Assembly: GCA_022605405.1 (NCBI GenBank)
Contig: JABYQQ010000018.1
Span: 806,001 to 870,000 of the forward strand
Direction: 5' to 3'
Source: Earliella scabrosa
Taxonomy: Eukaryota > Basidiomycota > Agaricomycetes > Polyporales > Polyporaceae
DNA: 64,000 nucleotides
The notes under the pieces were generated by a model. The model made no database searches. It saw only the letters and a program-made list of their open reading frames with translations, and was not told the origin of the DNA. Below are positions 23,594-34,629 of the stretch, piece by piece. The position numbers were made by a program, and so were the translations under genes. Every line of letters begins with the position of its first letter. Within the stretch, counting starts at the first letter, position 1.

Positions 23594-25438
23594 CTTGGAT
23601 GGCTGTACTCACATTGTGACTACCGTCTCACATCGCTTCGTCGCTTTCAGTTCTATTGGCTGTATAATACTTTGTTGAACACGAGAGAGTCACCGATCAG
23701 GAGCGAAGCTTGCTCTTCACTAGTACTCACTGCGTTTTTGCCCAACGTAGATAGGACGGTGCGACGTGGGTCGGGATGAGGTCGCCCAACGTAGCACGTG
23801 CCGTCGCGACCTTGCGTAGCCATGGGTGGGACGACTACTACGTGCGACATGTCGCCGCGTAGCCAAGGGGGTGCGACATGACGTATCCGGAGGGTATGCT
23901 GGCATATGTAGCCGTGAGCCTCGAGCAAGGCTGGAGGCGCTCCATCAGGACAGGTCGAGAGTGATTATTTGAACCATCCAGGCCTCCCTTCACACTGCAC
24001 TCAAATCTTAGATAGTCAAAAAAACCTAGGTTTCGTTCGAATTCGGGTAGTATTAATGAATTCATGCTCTAGTAGCTCTACCATTACTGGCTAGTACCGA
24101 GTCCCGACCGTCTCGTCACAGCCTCGGCGGCGACTCGGAGCGCCGCGTCCCCGCGCTCGTTCCACATGCCAACACCTCTGCCCCAGCCTGTCCTACTTAC
24201 GATGCGTCCTGCAGAATGTGTTAGGGGAGGTTAAAACGAGTGAGACATACAGCTTCAAACACGAATCAAGCCTGTGTACCAGCCAAGTTAACTCATATAT
24301 GAGTGATGAACTTGACTCGGAGCCGTCGCGCAGACATACCGTTACAGTGGGGACATACCATTAAAGAAGCACCGTTTCTTCGTCTAGTGCTGCACTGACA
24401 TCCTGAAATGCACGGACAAACAGGATGAGTTAGCGTATGAGCCAGCGCAATGTACTTACCACCTGAGCCCTCAACATGTTACAAGTTGATGTAAGTTCGG
24501 GACCGACCTGGAATTTGGGACGCCTCCAAGGTCATGGTACTGAGGCAGCACCATGGCATGGCAAGCTCCTCGACGTGTAGCTTGAGGAAGCAGGATTGCA
24601 AGACTCATGGGGGTAGAGGGCTAATGTGGAGCCTGGAGGTCGGGACGTCCGAGCATGAGGGAAGGCGAGTTTGACAAGTCGTCCGATATTTGAGTAGAAG
24701 GCATAGCGCCCAGCCTGCCAGCACATCCCAGGACCATGAGCAAGGGACGAGGCGTAGTCACGCAAGTGGTCTCGTACGGCGACATGAGGGCGCAAACCAA
24801 TGCGATGTCGGGCGCGTCCAACTCGCGCCTCCTCCAGACCGAGGTCATGTCGCGGACCTCGGCGCTACGTCATGTGAACCCTCCTGGCAACCCCTCTGCT
24901 ACATTTGCGACACAACCTCCCTGGTTCTCTCCAGACCCGCAAGCGACCTCGCATCGCGTGCCTAAACGCTAGACTGTGCGTATCAGCCCAGCAGACGTTA
25001 CCTAGCTCGTGCTAAGTCTCATCGCGCGTAGCGGGTCCCTGCTACGTCCTCTCTCTAGAGCTCCGACGCCCCAGGCGACATACTCCGCTCACGCAGTGAC
25101 TAGATGCAAGCTAAGTTGAGTTGTGTAAGGTCCTTCCTAGGTTTTCAACTCCTTGATGAGCCATGTCAGTTTGCATCAGGTATGTCCAGGTCATGCGGGG
25201 TTCGTCCAGGCGTCGACCAACACAACTTGAAAGTGAGTCGGCTTCGCCGCTAACAGAACGGGTCACCGGCCCGAGCGCCCGTTTTATGGGGCCAATGTCG
25301 AGCGCTTGAAGTCGAACTTGGGCACCTTCATTCCACCGCCGCACCGCTAGTCCATCGAGGTTGCGTTCCCTATCGCTGTAACACGTCGTTTGTGCTGCCA
25401 CTCGTCACTCGTCACTCACTGCGCATCAGCGCTCAGCA
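23594..25438. other. Gene-free AT-richer spacer
   Basis: No conserved coding frame on either strand. Two minus-strand frames at 23653-23928 and 24532-24848 carry no domain and no splice context, so I do not call them. The 3' part should include the promoter of micro-exon family copy A. Confidence 0.45.
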
Positions 25439-26254
25439 ATGTCTGCTTCATCCATATTCGGCCTTCGCCCGGTTTGGAAACGTCACCCAGACGATGCAAT
25501 CCTCTTCGAGCTTGATTATTCCGATGAGCAAGACCACTCAGGACCCCGTCCAATCAGGTTCACCGAACGTGCGAAGCGCGCACAGAAAGCGGTATGTTCT
25601 CTTCTTTGTCACCCCACGCCATTTCGCAGCTCATCTGTCGCCGCGCCGGCGTAGAAATGGCAGAGGCTCTACCACATCTACCGGCCTGGCAAAGGCCATT
25701 TACGCCTGTTCCGTCACAAGTTCGACCCAGATACGCCGCTTGTTGCGTTGGGATGGGCATACAAAATGGACTTTCTGAAGGCATATGCGGAGAAGAACCA
25801 CGTCGAGTTCGAATTGCCGCCCAGGTGCACCGAAGCAACGGGATCACGCTCCATTCGCTATGGCGCCATGACCACAGAGCAACTCCAGAACGAGCAGTTG
25901 GTGAAGTTTGTCAATGACCCTCTCATGGTGCGCGTCGCAGTCCATTGTCACTTGGAGAAGGAGCTTGGTATACAGTTGGACAACCTCCGTCCGTTCACCG
26001 ACCGGTATGATCGCATGTGGGTCCTCTATACCAATCATGATGACGGAGAGGAGAGATACAACGCAATTCAACGGAATCCCGGAGGAATGAAGGCAGTGAT
26101 TCAGTTCATGAACCACGCCATGAACCAGTGCGGACATCAGACTTCGCTACTTTGGTGGTACGAGTCGGACCACCTTCGTGTTGTACGTCCCATCCGAGTC
26201 CTCCTGGGTTCACAACGACTAATCATCTACTAGGGCTTGGGTACTCCGTTGTGA
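25439..26254 (+). CDS. Unrecognised ~233-aa protein, micro-exon family copy A
   Basis: Three exons: 25439-25591 (51 codons, ending in the conserved FTERAKRAQKA), 25655-26182 (176 codons) and 26234-26254 (six codons plus stop, GLGTPL). Both introns are GT-AG and phase 0 and the frame closes. Exon 2 starts KWQRLYHIYR and carries GWAYKMDFLKAYAEKNHVEF, then FTDRYDRMWVLYTNHDD, FMNHAMNQCGHQTSLLWWYE. There is no signal peptide, membrane segment or known catalytic motif. Copies B (28087), C (22836, broken) and D (62706) share the architecture. I do not recognise the family. Conserved aromatic-rich blocks suggest a compact globular, probably intracellular protein. Confidence 0.75.
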
Positions 26255-26542
26255 TGACAGATTGCCGTTGTGCATCGTTCCCTCCACTTGTGCCGTAGCT
26301 CAGCACTGTTACGTCATCATGTTGTTCCTATCGTTGCTCTCAGTGCGCTCTAATTGTCCTATCTACATTCTGGGCGCCTCGCCATAGATGAGCCAATGCG
26401 TTCAAATGGGAGATCTTAGGTTACACGTGAGTGGCAGGATGAAGGAGGGATCAGCTAGTTATATACCGCCTACAGCTCCGACACTAAGCTACGAACACAT
26501 CGCACACGCCACTCATCAACCTCTCACCCATCCTCGAATGTA

Positions 26543-27650
26543 TCACCGAAAGTTATGGAGCGGGTCAACGTCCGAGTCCACGTCCGAGTCCGGGTTGGGC
26601 CTGTTGTCTGGCGGTGCAGAAGTCCGTTTGGTGGCGCTTCTCGCTAGCCCGTAGCGGACCCTGCGGTCCTGAGCTGAAACAGTATGCAATGATGCATGAG
26701 CTGCAGAGCGTCGGAACATGAGATAGGAAGCATAGATAGATCCTCCAGAGCCTGAGCGAGCACTGTGGGTAGCCCATGAGGCAGCTTTGGTCACCGTCTT
26801 CCCCCGGGTTATGATGGTCTTGCACTCCGGAACTTTGACTGGGGTGGGTGGATTGCGCCAGTAGCCTTCGATCTTGTCAGCTGTCCCTGATGAGTTGAAG
26901 TTGTCAGTCTCTCGTCCGAACGTAGGACCCATCCCGTCACTAACGGTTGGAGGGAAAGAGTTAGTCTAGCATCTGGTAAGGGTGTTGAAGTCGCACTTCG
27001 AAGATGGCGCCTCTGCTTGCCTACCAGGCCCGGTATTAGACCGTAACTGCCATGGGCTGGACTGAGCTTCTCCGCAGAACATCTCAGATGGCCTCCTCGG
27101 TGGAGCTACTACACTAGTGGAGATTTTGTCGTGTTGAAGAGCCTCCGGGGCGTGTATGAGAGTCGTAGAGTCCTGCATCGCTGCATTTGGGGAGGTCGCG
27201 TGAACAACCTTGCCAGCAATGCATCAGCGGGGGACTCCGGCTCCCGAATGAACAGTCTTAATCACCTGAGAAGCATCGGCCGCTCCAAAGCTCCCATACC
27301 ATATGTTGGCACAGTGGCTTGCGTCGTCATTGATAACGTTGGACGGATCTTGTATCATGGTAGCACTAGCGGGGGCGGTTTCAGATCGTCGCAGCCTCGC
27401 GGTCTGCGGCATCGTTGGCGACTGGGTCAACTGGTGAGCGTTTGTATTGCATGATACATACGCACATGCATCATAGTGAGCTCACCTCTGGCTTGCTTGA
27501 GTCGTAGCTGATCCCATGTGTGTCCAAAAGTTCCTCGAGATACGCAACTTTGGCTTGGAGCGAGGCCTTCTCGACTGCTTGGTCCTTGATAATGCTCTCG
27601 TAGACTCGCAGATGAGACTTGAGCTTGTTGTTCTCCGATACTAGATCCAT
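26543..27650 (-). CDS. Coiled-coil protein, truncated paralogue of the DUF6697-like gene at 29632-31438
   Basis: Exon 1 (27650-27486, 55 codons) encodes a coiled coil, KSHLRVYESIIKDQAVEKAS then VAYLEELLDTH. This closely matches KSHLQVYEGLLKDQAGEIAS in the neighbouring gene. Exon 2 (27430-27266) contains DPSNVINDD where the paralogue has the SUMO-interacting-like DPLVIDDDD, so that motif looks eroded here. A third exon begins near 27180; one reading stops at 26966. Alternatively it splices at about 27035 into an open 129-codon frame that ends at 26543. No DUF6697-like domain follows. It is a shortened, perhaps decaying copy. The start and exon 1 are reasonably clear, the 3' half is not. Confidence 0.5.
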
Positions 27651-28086
27651 CCTGCCTGTGCATAGGCAATATGAGGGCGGCTGACAGCACAGAGAGGCAG
27701 GTGCAATGCAGCACCGTCACGGTGAAGTTGAACATGAGTAGAGCGCCAATCGGATCAGGCATGCCGGTCCGAAGGTCCGACGTGGCATGAACCCACTTTG
27801 ACGCTTGTAACTCAACTTGTCGACACAACTTCGCAACTTCATCTGGATCCACGGAACGCGTGCAACACTCACCGCGGGGGGGCCCGAGCGCCAGACTTCA
27901 CTGACAGGGATCTACTATCGTCTCTCCGTCTCTCTCCGCCGTTACTTCAAATCCGGTTCCGATCGCAGTGCTCGTCGAGCTGGTGGCTGACTCAAGCCTT
28001 CAGAACTCAAGGTGGAAGCACACCATCGCAAGCTTTGCTGTCAATCCGTGCTACAAGCTTCAAGCCGCCACGAGCGCAATTCTTCG

Positions 28087-28874
28087 ATGATGTCTGTCAC
28101 TCGTCATGGTATTGAACGTCACCCGGACGACGCGTTCCTCTACGAGCTTGATTTCGATCCATCCCAGCCTGGTCCCCGCCCAATCAAGTTCACCGAAAGA
28201 GCACTGCGGGCTCAGAAAGCTGTGGGTTTGTTTAGCTCTGTACCACTCTGTCTCATGCTTACCCGCCGCCGTAGAAATGGCAAAGACTCTACAAGATGTA
28301 CGGGCCGATGAAGGCCAACGCCCGCATAATTGTCCGCAACGATCGCAATGACGTGCCTCGCGTTGCATTGGGATGGGCGTACACGTGGGAGTTTCTGAAG
28401 GAGTATGCGGAGAAGAGTCACGTCGAGCTAGAGCTGCCTTCAGGCCATGCTGACATGACGAAGACGGGTTGGGTTACCTATGGCAAAATGTCTGACGAGG
28501 AACTCAAGAACGAGGAGCTTATGGCGTTTGTCAACAGCCCTGTCACTGTACGGCTTGCCGTCCGCGACCACTTCAAGCAGAAGCTCGGGATCTACTTGAA
28601 CAACATCCGCCCATTCACAGACAAGTATGACCGCATGTGGGTCCTTTACACCAACGAGGACGCTAAGGAGCGCCGTGCTGCCATAGAACGTGCTGGAGGC
28701 TTGAAGCCTATAGTCCAGTTCATGAACGATGCCATGAGCCAAGGGGGGCATCGTTCATTGTTACTCTGGTGGTACCAATGGGAAAATCTTGGTGTGGTAC
28801 GTCCGGCCCCTGGCTTATCCGCCGGTGATAACTCATTAAACATGGGTGCTTAGGGCCTCAGTTCCCCGATATGA
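28087..28874 (+). CDS. Unrecognised 225-aa protein, micro-exon family copy B
   Basis: Exons 28087-28221 (45 codons, ending FTERALRAQKA), 28275-28796 (174 codons) and 28854-28874 (GLSSPI plus stop). The frame closes and both introns are phase 0. Key blocks: ERHPDDAFLYELDFDPSQPG, ALGWAYTWEFLKEYAEKSHV, IRPFTDKYDRMWVLYTNEDA, FMNDAMSQGGHRSLLLWWYQ. Two ATG codons lie side by side at 28087 and 28090. The gene is divergent from the truncated coiled-coil gene, whose start lies 436 bp away. This is the best-preserved copy next to copy A; the two are similar along their whole length. No function can be assigned. Confidence 0.75.
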
Positions 28875-29631
28875 TACACAAGTCCTGCAACTCTCGGAGA
28901 CATCCCTTCTCCAGGCGTCACGCTCTCGTCGTTGTCGAACCCTCTTCCTATCCACTCCTGTGGTCAAGGCTTGCTGTCACTTTGAGACCGATTACTGAGG
29001 TTCATCCGAATGACAGCCATGCCAGCTCGTATTTTATCATCTCTCCTTGTGGTTCACACCATGTTTCTGTTGCACACACTTTCAATCTATCCCTGTCTAG
29101 TGGTAGTACAATTGCCACGTCGCACGCAGGAGTGAAGTGTGCGTACCGAGTGCCTACACAAGAAACATACTTCTCATGCGTACAGCTTGCTTGTAACTGT
29201 ATCCTCTGAGAGACGCTAGCTTCGACACCGTTCGCGAGTAAGTCAGACCGGGCGTTGATACCGCGAGACACCGATATCGACATGAGTTCTCATGTGGCTC
29301 GTTTGAGTGATGGACTGCGGCTTGGAGAGAGGCGCTGTCGACCAGATCCTTGACAATGCCCTCATCGATTGGCGTCAGTTACTTTGTGCCGGTCCACTTG
29401 ATGTACTTATCTCAGCCTATTGGTGCAACTCACCACACGCGTTTCCGTCCCTTAAGTCTCGTAATGGAGATCAAAGCTGGCGTACCATGTGAGCAATTGG
29501 GGTACATCATCGTCAAATCATAGCTTGGTGGCTAGATCCTCTAAGAATGCCACATCGAACCGAACGCACTCCATCCGCCACACTAGCAGCCTCTATTGAG
29601 TTGACTGGTTAGACCTGGATGACATTGGTAG
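28875..29631. other. Spacer between convergent genes, nothing recognised
   Basis: The stretch holds the 3' ends of copy B (plus) and of the DUF6697-like gene (minus). A 112-codon plus-strand frame at 28871-29209 has no domain and begins inside the terminator region of copy B. I see no gene. Confidence 0.5.
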
Positions 29632-31438
29632 TCAGCGAGAATCCCACACCTCTTCCCCTTTCTCGTACGCCTTGATGATCTCGTCATTGAAGATCAGCCC
29701 CTTGTACGCATTGTTCTTGTCTGCAACGATACGCGCGACCTCTTCTTCCGTCGGTGCGCAACCGTGGTCGCGCCTCGTCACGAGCCGGACCCGGATGTCC
29801 TTGAACTTCGGCTTGTTCTCGATGCCTGCAGCCCACTTCCTCTTGACCTGATATTGTATATTCACAAACGCTTGCACCGGGAGGAAAAGCGGGCACGTCG
29901 AGGGATGCACGCACCTTCGGATCCAGCGCACGGAACTCCGCGGCGGTTAGCGGCTCAGCAGGTGTAAGCCGGTACTCCCCACAGTACCGATATTCTCCAC
30001 TGCGCAGCCCCACGAAGACGGTCTGCACGTCACCCTGCCAATCATACCTCGTACCGTGGCTGGCACGGTACAGCAATCCGTGTTTTCCCGGCTCGCGCGG
30101 CAGATGGGGGTTCATGTCGACCGTGGGGTAGAGGTAGTCGCGCTCGGCGGTGTGTACGCACATCGCGAGGGAATTGCCTCCAAATATTGTCGAGGTTTGC
30201 TTTCGATTGACGAGAACGTTCGCGAGTGACGGGTTACAGAGACTGAAAGAGTAAGGGCGGATGCCGGCGAGACGGTCTGCAGGCCGCGGCACAGAGCCTG
30301 ATGCGTCGGATGAGCTAGAAGGACTTCGAGCTAGAGCTCGTTGCACTGCAGCTCGTGTACGAGTTTTGGTAGCCTGTCACGAACGCGCATGATGTAATGT
30401 AAGCAGAGGTACATGTTATGAGCATGCTACGGTACCTCATTTGGAGGGGTGTGCGTAGATGATTCAGCCTCGTTTCGTGTTGGTTGTAGCTGAACTCCCC
30501 CAGCATGAGCCATGGACGAGCGGGTGCGTCGCACGGGTCGAGATGTCTTTTGGGGCACAGGGACCGCCGATGGAGGTTCGAGAAGGTTGTCCACATAGGA
30601 TAGTTCTCTGGACGGAGAACGAACCAACACGTCGACTTCACGCGAAGACGCCCTGTCGCTGTGATTCACGGCGGGGTCCATGATACCGAGATCTCGAGAT
30701 ATTGCCACAGAGTGAGACGACGAGATAGGTCCGCGTGGTCGTTTCGTATCGTCGCCGGTGTTCTCGGAAGGGGCTGCTCGGTCACCCGAACTGTTCAAGG
30801 TAGACGCCTGATGGAAATACGCCAGCTGTCAACGAGTAGCGACCTTCGGGTTGGGGTGGCACGTACGATACGTGCAGGTGCGAGCTTTGGCTTCTTCCTC
30901 GGGCTATCTTGCTCGAGCCACTCTCTCCTGCGGTCTGGAACTTGATCAGGGAACTCTTGTAAGTCAGGGGAGCTTTGGCGCTTCTTCGCCACCGGGGATG
31001 ACTGCAAGACACGTCAGTACTAGTAAGCAGGCACAGCATCCGAGTCGTTGGATGGATCTGACCATGGCTTCGCTTTTCAGACCAGTGGCAGAGCGACTTG
31101 TGCCTATGCCGCCGTCGTCATCATCTATCACGAGTGGGTCGTGCATGCTGCCAGCAGCCGAGGCGGGCGAAGTGCTTTGTGAAGGGCCCGCGCTTGCAGA
31201 CTGAGACCAAGTCGAATGTTTGATCAGCAGCATGAAACAGCAGAGATTCGATTCGAACTACCTGTACCGCATGCGTCGCCGTTGTGTTTCGTTCCTCATG
31301 GGTCTTGAGTTGTTTTTTAAGATAGGCCACTTCCGCTTTGAGAGACGCGATCTCTCCAGCTTGGTCCTTCAGCAAGCCTTCGTAGACCTGCAGGTGTGAC
31401 TTGAACTTGTCGACTTCGTCGTTCGCGTTGGATCCCAT
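29632..31438 (-). CDS. Coiled-coil protein with SUMO-interacting-like motif and C-terminal DUF6697-like domain, 498 aa
   Basis: Six exons: 31438-31262, 31200-31063, 31001-30867, 30807-30436, 30373-29915 and 29847-29632. All junctions are GT-AG and phase 0 and the frame closes. Order: N-terminal coiled coil (residues about 8-50, KSHLQVYEGLLKDQAGEIAS); acidic SUMO-interacting-like motif DPLVIDDDDGG (about residue 80); basic segment SPRKKPKLAPARI, a likely nuclear signal; a Ser/Pro-rich linker; and a C-terminal block PREPGKHGLLYRA, YCGEYRLTPAEPLTAAEF, VKRKWAAGIENKPKFKDIRV. That block matches my memory of DUF6697, a domain known from Agaricomycetes without assigned biochemistry. Nuclear localisation and SUMO contact are inferences from motifs. 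A truncated paralogue lies 2 kb away in the same orientation. Confidence 0.8.
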
Positions 31439-32227
31439 GCCGATTGACCAGCTTGTGACTTGGGACACTATGGTCGGACTCGTACTCTTCGGAGTCTAAT
31501 GGGACGTTGCGTGGGAGACGATCGGGTCGGCTGGCGGGCCACGAACTCTACTCAATTTGGCTACGCACATTGCCGATCTTGTGTTGCCGATGTGGCCAGC
31601 GTGAGCGTCTGAGTCGAACAGGCAACGTGTAGAAACCATAACGATCACACTGTGACGTACATGAGGGATGAACACGGTCGCATACGAACGTACCTAACTG
31701 GAGCGCAACTGAATTGGAGTTGACTGAGCTGAGGACGATAGTGTTAGTTTACCGCGGACATCTTCCGGCGCCCGACGCCCTCCACAACTTGTGTTCAAGC
31801 TGAACTCACATGCGGCACGAGTCGTCAAGGCATGGATAGGGAGAGGCAACTTGGCATCGTCAAACCGGATTGGTGTGACTTATTCCCATCGTCTTGGCAC
31901 ACAGTGTCACAATGTTCTCGTTCGCATAACATCATATATTGCAGTTCCGTATCCCGCAGAATACGAATGGTCTCTGCCACACCCTTGAAGAACCTTGTAG
32001 CTGTTGATGTGGACCCAATGCGCTCTTCTGTCATCTCACGACCAGGTCGACCTGCCCTTGTAGATCTCATACCGCGAGTCGCCCTTGGTCAGTCGCTAAA
32101 ATATCACACACATGTAAGAAGTCTGATAGCGCATTAGTAGGAGTTGACATGTACCCTTCTTTGAATCAGACATCTGCTGATTGTTTGAACAAGTGCGAGA
32201 GCGGCATGCCTGCAAGTCCATAACTAG
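31439..32227. other. Spacer upstream of the DUF6697-like gene
   Basis: Contains the promoter of the minus-strand DUF6697-like gene. A plus frame at 31832-32137 and a minus frame at 31825-32070 overlap each other and have no domain or splice continuity, so neither is called. Confidence 0.45.
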
Positions 32228-32866
32228 TCAGCATCTCCTAGACCACTTGGGCATTGATCGATCCCGAGCCTCACCGAACGCTCGTACGCCCGCGACCATC
32301 GCATCGAACCGCTCCCTGAACGCGACCCTCACTACCCACCCCATGCGTAGCCATGTCTCCGGGTCAAGCCGAAACTCGCCACGCGCATGCTTCTGCTCGG
32401 TTTCCCGCCACCACTCCGCCTCTTGCTTCCGAGCGTGCTCAATATACTTGTTGCACTCAGGTGAGTACACCGCGTCCCAATACTCGACGGGGTTTAGGCC
32501 GCACGTGCGACACGCGAAGATCATCGCGAGCTCCTGGTTAGAAATTCCGGGGCCGAGCTCCTTGAAGTCGACGCCGTCAGGACCGGTATCTCCTTTCTCC
32601 ACGGCAAGGCGCATGAGATGCTGGTGAAGGCGATGGATCTGGGGGTACTGGTAGGGGCGAGCGAGGGCCCATTGGCGTGGTGATCGGAGACACAATTCGA
32701 GATCGTCGGGTTCCCAGTTCTGGTCAAAGTAAAGCCACGGCGGACACGATTCGTGTGTATCTGAGGTGGTTTGCGCATCAGAGGACGCCTGGAATCTCTC
32801 TGGTCGCGTTGATCTGCCGGTGGTAGGACGAGGAATTGGGTCCGGTGATTCTTCGTACTTGAACAT
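32228..32866 (-). CDS. Unrecognised 212-aa charged protein
   Basis: One uninterrupted exon from ATG 32866 (MFKYEESPDPIPRP) to the stop at 32228. It is Trp/Glu/Arg-rich with no membrane segment. Distinctive blocks are PPWLYFDQNWEPDDLELCLR, ELAMIFACRTCGLNPVEYWD, ARKQEAEWWRETEQKHARGE and WLRMGWVVRVAFRERFDAMV. The general style (CGL...P..YW, then a Trp/Glu helix, then a hydrophobic VAFR helix) recurs in Agaricomycete hypothetical proteins, but I cannot name a domain. A longer frame upstream begins with a non-ATG codon, so 32866 is the sensible start. An undetected 3' intron is possible. Confidence 0.6.
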   Translation of the reverse strand: MFKYEESPDPIPRPTTGRSTRPERFQASSDAQTTSDTHESCPPWLYFDQNWEPDDLELCLRSPRQWALARPYQYPQIHRLHQHLMRLAVEKGDTGPDGVDFKELGPGISNQELAMIFACRTCGLNPVEYWDAVYSPECNKYIEHARKQEAEWWRETEQKHARGEFRLDPETWLRMGWVVRVAFRERFDAMVAGVRAFGEARDRSMPKWSRRC

Positions 32867-33427
32867 GAGTGCGGTGTGAGCCGTGTGCAGGAAAGTTGTA
32901 GAAGAGAAGACGAAGCAACATAGCCCGGCGTGCCCTATATTTATGCTCAGCTCTTGGGCTGGCACCTGCCTCGTTGGTCCTCCGATTCGTCAAAGCCGTC
33001 AGACACGTTACATTGAAGTGGATGCAAAGGCATGCGGACCGCGGACCACATCCCGACCTGTACAGACAAAGCCTTATTGAGCTACAAAGGCAATCAGTGT
33101 AAGGATGCCCAAGGGCCGCCGTCGAAGAATTTTGAAGATGCCAACATACCTGTATGAACTACCCTAGCGGTTCATTGCATTAGTGGTTTAGGGATCACAA
33201 CGTATTGCGCGTCGTGAGAGGCTATATCTAGACTCTAGAATATCTAGCTGGTGGCCCGCGAGAAAAGAGAAAAGCATGAACATCACAGTAGGAGGAGACT
33301 ATAGACGAGAACAAGTTCGGCACCCATGTGGTCTGCGCACGTCGCCGGCCCTCGGGTATTGCCGAGATACGCATCGCCATCCGACACCGGCGCCTGTAGG
33401 CGCCTGTTCTTGTCCACTTTGCCCACC
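32867..33427. other. Divergent intergenic region, no gene
   Basis: Lies between the start of the minus-strand 212-aa gene and the F-box relic on the plus strand. It should contain the promoter of the former. Frames on both strands near 33228-33550 overlap and are not supported. Confidence 0.45.
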
Positions 33428-34629
33428 ATGCCGACAAGGATATCGATTCCCTTGGAGCTGCAGGAACAAGTCATAGACTCCCTCACGGCGCTCTGACCTG
33501 CCGCGCCTGGGTCCCACGAGCTCGTCTTCATCTTTTCCGGCACGCGGCACGACGTTTATCGCCTTGCGAATGCCGACTCCGGAGATGGCCTTGAGAAGCT
33601 AATATGCGAGCTATCAATTGCTCCCGGAGACGGGCCATTCTTCCTTGAAACTGCAAGTGCGGTCCTGTCCAGCAAGCTCACCAACCTCCGCCAGCTCACA
33701 CTCGGCCCGAGCGACTCCTTCAGGACCGAGTTATTGCATCTTTCGTGCTATACTCATTGGTATTTGTCTCAAATAGTCTCGCTCCGCTGTTTAGTGCTTC
33801 GCGATGTGGTGCTCCGGTCTTTCAACGAATGCTTGGGTTTTATCTACGGGTTATCCGAATTGTCCTCTCTCACACTGCACAACATCTCGTGGTTTACGCA
33901 CGGAGTCCTCTCGCCAACTCGATCCAGAAAGAAGGGCCATATGGCGCTCTCAACGCTACATGTGGGTTCACATTTAGTTCTCCAGTATCCACACTGCATC
34001 AACGGCTAACAATGTTATCAGATATCAGGAGTGGACGGCGACCGATTGGCAGCGCAATCGGTCTTGCGTGATGTCAATACACGTTCCCTCCGTACACTCG
34101 CCCTCGACTGCTATGTCTACCCGAGCGAGAGTAGGTTGGCGCCTGATGCATCGCAGGGACGATACGTGGTACTCACACGCTCGTTGTAGTCGCCGACTCG
34201 CATCGTCCAGAGCTCGCATCTTTCACAGGTCTTGAGCAATTGACGATCATGAACCGCTACATTCCAGGTCGGCCAGAGTTCGATCCATCGTGGCAAAGCA
34301 TCTTGCACGTCCCCTCTACCGTCTCATCTCCAATCATACGCCATGTCGCCCTCGACTTCTCCCAGGGCACCTACTCCCAGACCGCTAGGACCCATTTCCT
34401 CTCACCGTTGGAACTTGCGGCAGGGATCCAAGAAATCTTTGCAGCCCCAATTTTTGGCAGTCTCGAAGACGTGATTATCCGTATGTCCGACAAGCGTGAG
34501 CGCGCGGACTGGTGGATGGCCGAGGTTGGCACGCGGCTTCCCAAGTTGCGCGATCGAGGTGTCCTGCGAGTACATGTCTCATACACGGATGATAGTGAGT
34601 GTCTTCATGCACCGCCCGACAACTATTGA
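33428..34629 (+). pseudogene. F-box/LRR-type protein gene, F-box region broken
   Basis: ATG 33428 opens MPTRISIPLELQEQVIDSLT, a normal F-box start, but meets TGA after 22 codons. One base out of frame the expected continuation TCRAWVPRARLHLFRH is present. A third frame then gives a long open LRR-like body: YRLANADSGDGLEKLICELS, LTNLRQLTLGPSDSF, ELSSLTLHNISWF. This continues through introns at about 33961-34019 and 34131-34188 to a stop at 34629. The usual 10-15 residues between the F-box helices are missing. The body is well preserved, so it may be a recently damaged gene; a live allele starting elsewhere cannot be excluded. Intact F-box proteins are SCF ubiquitin-ligase substrate adaptors. 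Confidence 0.55.
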
